Shown here in pieces: positions 61,115 through 64,000 of a stretch of DNA of 64,000 nt. The notes beneath the pieces were generated by a model. That model worked only from the letters and a program-made list of their open reading frames with translations. It ran no database searches and had not been told where the DNA came from. Numbering within the stretch: position 1 is the stretch's first letter; each line of letters opens with the position of its first letter. This stretch comes from Oscillospiraceae bacterium (lineage in GTDB: Bacteria; Bacillota; Clostridia; Oscillospirales; CAG-272): contig SVRZ01000001.1 in the NCBI GenBank assembly GCA_015064555.1, forward strand, positions 1 to 64,000, read 5' to 3'. A program made the position numbers and the translations under genes.

Positions 61115-61610
61115 TTTTGAGGAGGGCAGATTCGGATGATAATCGTCGTTCTTCACACCGACAGGCGTACAAGCGTACGTCGAGGTGAGAAAACAGCAAT
61201 CAGCGCCTGATACGTCCAAAATTCCCGACTCTTTCAAAAACTTGACCTTTTGAGGAGGACAGATTCGGATGATAACCGTCGTTCTTCGCACCGACAGGCG
61301 TACAAGCGTACGTCGAGGTGAGAAAACGGCAATCAGCACCTGATACGTCCAAAATTCCCCACTCTGTCAAAAGCTTGACCTTTTGAGGAGGACAGATTCG
61401 GATGATAATCGTCGTTATTCACACCGACAGGCGTACAAGCGTACGTCGAGGTGAGAAAACGGCAATCAGCACCTGATACGTCCAATTTCCCGACTCTGTC
61501 AAAAGCTTGACCTTTTGAGGAGGACAGATTTGGATGATAATCGTCGTTCTTCACACCGACAGGCGTACAAGCGTACGTCGAGGTGAGAAAACGGCGATTA
61601 GCGCCGAATA
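61115..61610. repeat. four tandem ~133-bp repeats between rny and ymdB
   Basis: Units start with TTTTGAGGAGG at 61115, 61248, 61381 and 61513 (spacing 133, 133, 132) and are nearly identical; the last is truncated and diverged at its end. Each contains CACCGACAGGCGTAC-aagc-GTACGTCGAGGTG, an imperfect palindrome. The array is bounded by CTTTTGAGG on one side and CCTCAAAAG (61614-61606 on the other strand) on the other. Because two of three periods are not multiples of three, the small ORFs running through it (61046-61339, 61333-61554) are not conserved as protein. Confidence 0.85.
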
Positions 61611-61624
61611 TGTCCCCTCAAAAG

Positions 61625-63166
61625 TTATTTAGCGTAGTCGACGGTGCGACTCTCTCTTATTACACTAACCTTAATCTGTCCGGGATAATCGAGTTCGCTT
61701 TCTATTTTCTTTGCTATATCGCGGGCGAGGATCTTCATTTTATCATCGTCTATAAGCTCGGGTTTAACCATAATTCTGACCTCGCGGCCTGCCTGGATAG
61801 CGAAGGTCTTTTCTACACCCTCGAAGTCTGCAGCGACCTCCTCGAGCTTCTGGAGGCGCTTGATATAATTCTCGACGTCCTCGCGGCGAGCGCCGGGACG
61901 TGCTGCGCTGAGCGCGTCTGCCGCCTGGATAATGAAATCGAGGATGGTGACGGGATCAACGTCATTATGGTGAGCCTCTATAGCATGGATTATATCCTTA
62001 TGCTCACGATACTTTTTGGCGATATCGACACCGAGCTGAATATGTGAGCCCTCCGCCTCGGCGGTAACAGACTTACCTATATCGTGAAGAAGACCTGCGC
62101 GGCGAGCGGCAGCAACGTCAGCACCGAGCTCGTCCGCAATAACACCTGCGAGCATTGAAACCTCAATAGAGTGACGAAGAGCATTCTGACCGTAAGAGGT
62201 GCGGTACTTCATACGTCCGAGGAGCTTTATGAGCTCGGGATGGAGACCGTGAACGTTTGTTTCGAACACAGCACGCTCTCCTGCCTGCTTAATGGAATTT
62301 TCCACCTCGCGGCGAGCCTTTTCTACCATCTCCTCTATTCTTGCGGGATGTATTCTACCGTCGGAAACGAGCTTTTCGAGCGCGATACGTGCTATTTCTC
62401 GACGCACGGGATCGAATCCGGAGACGGTAATAACGTCGGGCGTATCGTCTATAATAAGCTCAACGCCGGTAAGGTTTTCGATAGTTCTTATGTTTCTTCC
62501 CTCGCGACCTATTATTCTGCCCTTCATTTCATCGCTGGGTATCTGAACCACCGATATTGCTATTTCGCTGACGTGATCTGCGGCACAGCGCTGGATCGCA
62601 AGAGAGAGGATATCCTTCGCACGGCTATCCGCCTCCTCCTTGAATTTCTCCTCATACTCTGCTATCTTCATAGCAGTTTCATGCTGCATTTCGGTATCGA
62701 GTCTTGCAACGAGGTCTGCCTTAGCCTCCTCACTTGTGAGACCTGCGATTCTTTCGAGAGTTGCTATCTGAGCCTGAAGAGTAGCATCGGTCTTCTCCTT
62801 GAGGCTATCGATTTCAGCGCGCTTTTCCTGAATGAGAGCCTCCTTCTTTTCAAGGCCTTCGATCTTAGCGTCCAGTGCTTCCTCCTTCTGAGCAATTCTT
62901 CTTTCCTGTCTTGAAACCTCCTTACGACGCTCCTTAACGTCGAAATCGGCCTCCTTTTTCATCTGGAATATTTCATCCTTAGCGGCAAATATAGCTTCCT
63001 TCTTAGTGGTTTCCGCATTTTTTATTGCGTCCTCAAGGATCTTCTTTGCCTGTTCCTCGGCAGAGCCTGTCTTTTTCTCTGCCACCGTTTTTCTTATAAT
63101 AAAGCCTGCGCCGCAACCTACTGCGAGACCGCCGACGAGGCCGATTATCAAAGATAACGCATCCAT
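61625..63166 (-). CDS. rny: ribonuclease Y
   Basis: Membrane-anchored endoribonuclease that starts mRNA decay in Firmicutes. Order: N-terminal span ([19 protein letters not shown]), long coiled coil (about 30-190), KH domain (about 210-270, [20 protein letters not shown]), and HD domain with the metal motif LLHDIGKSV at about 365-373. 513 residues, close to the usual 520. It has its own promoter divergent from hrcA. Confidence 0.97.
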   Translation of the reverse strand: MDALSLIIGLVGGLAVGCGAGFIIRKTVAEKKTGSAEEQAKKILEDAIKNAETTKKEAIFAAKDEIFQMKKEADFDVKERRKEVSRQERRIAQKEEALDAKIEGLEKKEALIQEKRAEIDSLKEKTDATLQAQIATLERIAGLTSEEAKADLVARLDTEMQHETAMKIAEYEEKFKEEADSRAKDILSLAIQRCAADHVSEIAISVVQIPSDEMKGRIIGREGRNIRTIENLTGVELIIDDTPDVITVSGFDPVRREIARIALEKLVSDGRIHPARIEEMVEKARREVENSIKQAGERAVFETNVHGLHPELIKLLGRMKYRTSYGQNALRHSIEVSMLAGVIADELGADVAAARRAGLLHDIGKSVTAEAEGSHIQLGVDIAKKYREHKDIIHAIEAHHNDVDPVTILDFIIQAADALSAARPGARREDVENYIKRLQKLEEVAADFEGVEKTFAIQAGREVRIMVKPELIDDDKMKILARDIAKKIESELDYPGQIKVSVIRESRTVDYAK

Positions 63167-63268
63167 TATGGCAACTTCCTTTCCTTTTTTGATTTTTATA
63201 AACGATTAGTTTAAAGAGATTGTATTTATAAAATGCAAAGATCTTTTTGCGAATAATCGTACTATTTT

Positions 63269-63297
63269 ATTATATAATAATTTACAAGCAAAGTCAA
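63269..63297 (-). promoter_or_regulatory. sigma-A promoter of rny
   Basis: TTGACT (63292-63297), exactly 17 bases, TATAAT (63269-63274) on the minus strand; leader about 95 bases. Confidence 0.85.
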
Positions 63298-63455
63298 TAT
63301 ATTTTAAACAAAAAAGCCACGGGTGGTGGTTTTTTATCCGATTCTTTTTATCTTTTCCCGGTGGGATAGTTTGTTTTTTTACAAGATAAATAGCAATCGC
63401 AAGGCTTTTTTGCTTAATGTTAACAAAAAATTCATATATTTTAATTAAAATACCC

Positions 63456-63484
63456 TTGACACGCACCGAAAAATGTATTATAGT
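63456..63484 (+). promoter_or_regulatory. sigma-A promoter of hrcA
   Basis: TTGACA (63456-63461), 17 bases, TATAGT (63479-63484), immediately before the CIRCE operator. Confidence 0.88.
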
Positions 63485-63497
63485 ATAGACGGTTGAT

Positions 63498-63524
63498 TTA
63501 GCACTCTGATATGTTAAGTGCTAA
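63498..63524 (+). promoter_or_regulatory. CIRCE operator (HrcA binding site)
   Basis: TTAGCACTC-N9-AAGTGCTAA matches the canonical CIRCE inverted repeat (TTAGCACTC-N9-GAGTGCTAA) with one mismatch in the right arm. It overlaps the transcription start, so HrcA should repress its own gene and the heat-shock genes expected downstream. Confidence 0.95.
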
Positions 63525-63543
63525 AAGAGAGGAGTTGTACAGT

Positions 63544-64000
63544 ATGGACGAAAGCAGGCTCAGTAAAAGAAAGCAGCAGATCCTGAAGGCGATAATAGAT
63601 GCGCACATAAGTCACGGAGAGCCGGTCGGCTCAAAGTTTCTCTCGCAGGACGTTCATATAAGCGCCTCATCCGCAACCATAAGAAACGAGATGGCCGAGC
63701 TTGAGGAGATGGGATATCTCGAGCAGCCACATACCTCCGCGGGCAGAGTCCCCTCGGTTCTCGGTTACAGATACTACGTAGATTCGCTGGTCCGTCAGTA
63801 TGCTGAGACGAAGAACGAGATAGACGAAATGAACGAAAAGCTTCGCTACAAGCTCACTGAAATGGACCAGATACTTGCCGAGGCATCGCACCTCGCATCC
63901 TCGTTCACAGATTACACGGGTATAGCCTTCAAGACCGGAGTCGGCAAGGTTCGCATCAACAGATTCGATGCGGTCTACATCTCCGAGAGGAGCTTTCATC
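63544..64000 (+). CDS. hrcA: heat-inducible transcription repressor HrcA (partial, cut by window edge)
   Basis: Absent from the ORF track because no stop lies in the window. The first 152 codons run to the right edge. The N-terminal winged-helix is clear: LSKRKQQILKAIIDAHI, GEPVGSKFLSQ, ASSATIRNEMAELEEMGYLE and PHTSAGRVPSVLGYRYYV, all hallmarks of HrcA. The protein represses class I heat-shock operons by binding CIRCE, which lies just upstream. The ATG follows GAGAGGAG. grpE, dnaK and dnaJ would be expected beyond the window. Confidence 0.96.
   Translation, partial: MDESRLSKRKQQILKAIIDAHISHGEPVGSKFLSQDVHISASSATIRNEMAELEEMGYLEQPHTSAGRVPSVLGYRYYVDSLVRQYAETKNEIDEMNEKLRYKLTEMDQILAEASHLASSFTDYTGIAFKTGVGKVRINRFDAVYISERSFH

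Larger units (their letters stand above)
63167..63543. other. divergent region between rny and hrcA
   Basis: 377 bases: the rny promoter on the left, hrcA promoter and CIRCE on the right. In the middle lies GCCAC-gggtg-GTGG flanked by A6 and T6 (about 63307-63336), a terminator-like hairpin with no gene in front of it on either strand. The ORF at 63206-63466 covers the promoters and is not credible. Confidence 0.65.

Noticed and set aside
61046-61554. Protein-coding ORFs in the tandem repeats
   Set aside because: Two of the three periods are 133 bases, which breaks the frame; no ribosome binding site, and the peptides only reflect the repeat.
61115-61610. CRISPR array
   Set aside because: The whole ~133-bp unit is repeated nearly unchanged; there are no short repeats separated by unique spacers and no cas genes nearby.
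63667-63999. Minus-strand ORF at the right edge
   Set aside because: It is antisense to hrcA, whose CIRCE, promoter and winged-helix sequence are unambiguous.

Overview
The window reads as chromosome of an endospore-forming, Gram-positive anaerobe of the class Clostridia, probably an uncultured gut lineage. The support is: both dipicolinate synthase subunits, RNase Y with YmdB, HrcA under a CIRCE operator, SipW/TasA-type export, a fermentative D-lactate dehydrogenase, plant-glycoside hydrolases with a GPH-type symporter, strong AGGAGG-type ribosome binding sites, and many near-consensus TTGACA-17-TATAAT promoters. This assignment is inference; no 16S rRNA gene is present. Most genes in the first two thirds lie on the minus strand.

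Layout. (1) 1-1740: a possible gene tail at the left edge, then ldhA (+) with its promoter and terminator. (2) 1919-20887 (minus): eleven co-directional genes behind one strong promoter. In transcription order they are a TasA-like protein, a 1929-residue repeat protein ending in a Hint domain, two more TasA-like proteins, SipW signal peptidase, a membrane-anchored McrB-type AAA+ ATPase, a zinc-ribbon protein resembling McrC/DUF2357 partners, an ABC ATPase with a long charged N-terminal extension, its permease, a large anchored beta-rich protein and an InlB-repeat lipoprotein. I read this as one surface-assembly system and it is the main finding. (3) 21393-25203: rnc (minus) divergent from an O-antigen-ligase-like polymerase/ligase and an MBL-fold hydrolase (+). 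(4) 25111-34000 (minus): a beta-glycoside cluster (domain-swapped GH3, GH2, GPH symporter) and an exported beta-helix-like protein with its own promoter. (5) 34064-39892: dpaA-dpaB (minus), a flotillin (+), a small membrane protein (minus) and a Sel1-repeat protein (+). (6) 40022-44261 (minus): a lipoprotein with trigger-factor-like character, rnhA, and a membrane-anchored FKBP/trigger-factor-like protein. (7) 44346-52420 (minus): a Gld-type ABC operon (ATPase, permease, two GldG-like proteins, a 978-residue anchored protein). (8) 52500-58205: trpS, a WecA/TagO-like transferase, a YhcC-type radical SAM protein, tRNA-Thr(GGT), an EamA transporter and a metallophosphoesterase. (9) 58249-64000: mnmG, ymdB, a block of four ~133-bp tandem repeats, rny, then divergent hrcA running off the right edge.

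How the genes fit together. In region 2 four proteins share the same SipW-type export signal (G-x-[AS]-[ST]-W). SipW is encoded next to them, and the ATPase, zinc-ribbon protein and ABC transporter follow with tiny gaps or one-base TGATG overlaps. This suggests a single machine that exports and assembles, or remodels, a surface fibre or adhesin. Region 7 looks like a second ABC-coupled envelope system with auxiliary GldG-like proteins. Region 6 may supply extracytoplasmic folding for this exported load. Region 4 imports and cleaves beta-linked glycosides.

Limits: everything is read by eye from sequence. Family calls rest on visible motifs; no database, structure or folding program was run. 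Most ORF-track entries that overlap the genes listed here are antisense or out-of-frame shadows and were left out.
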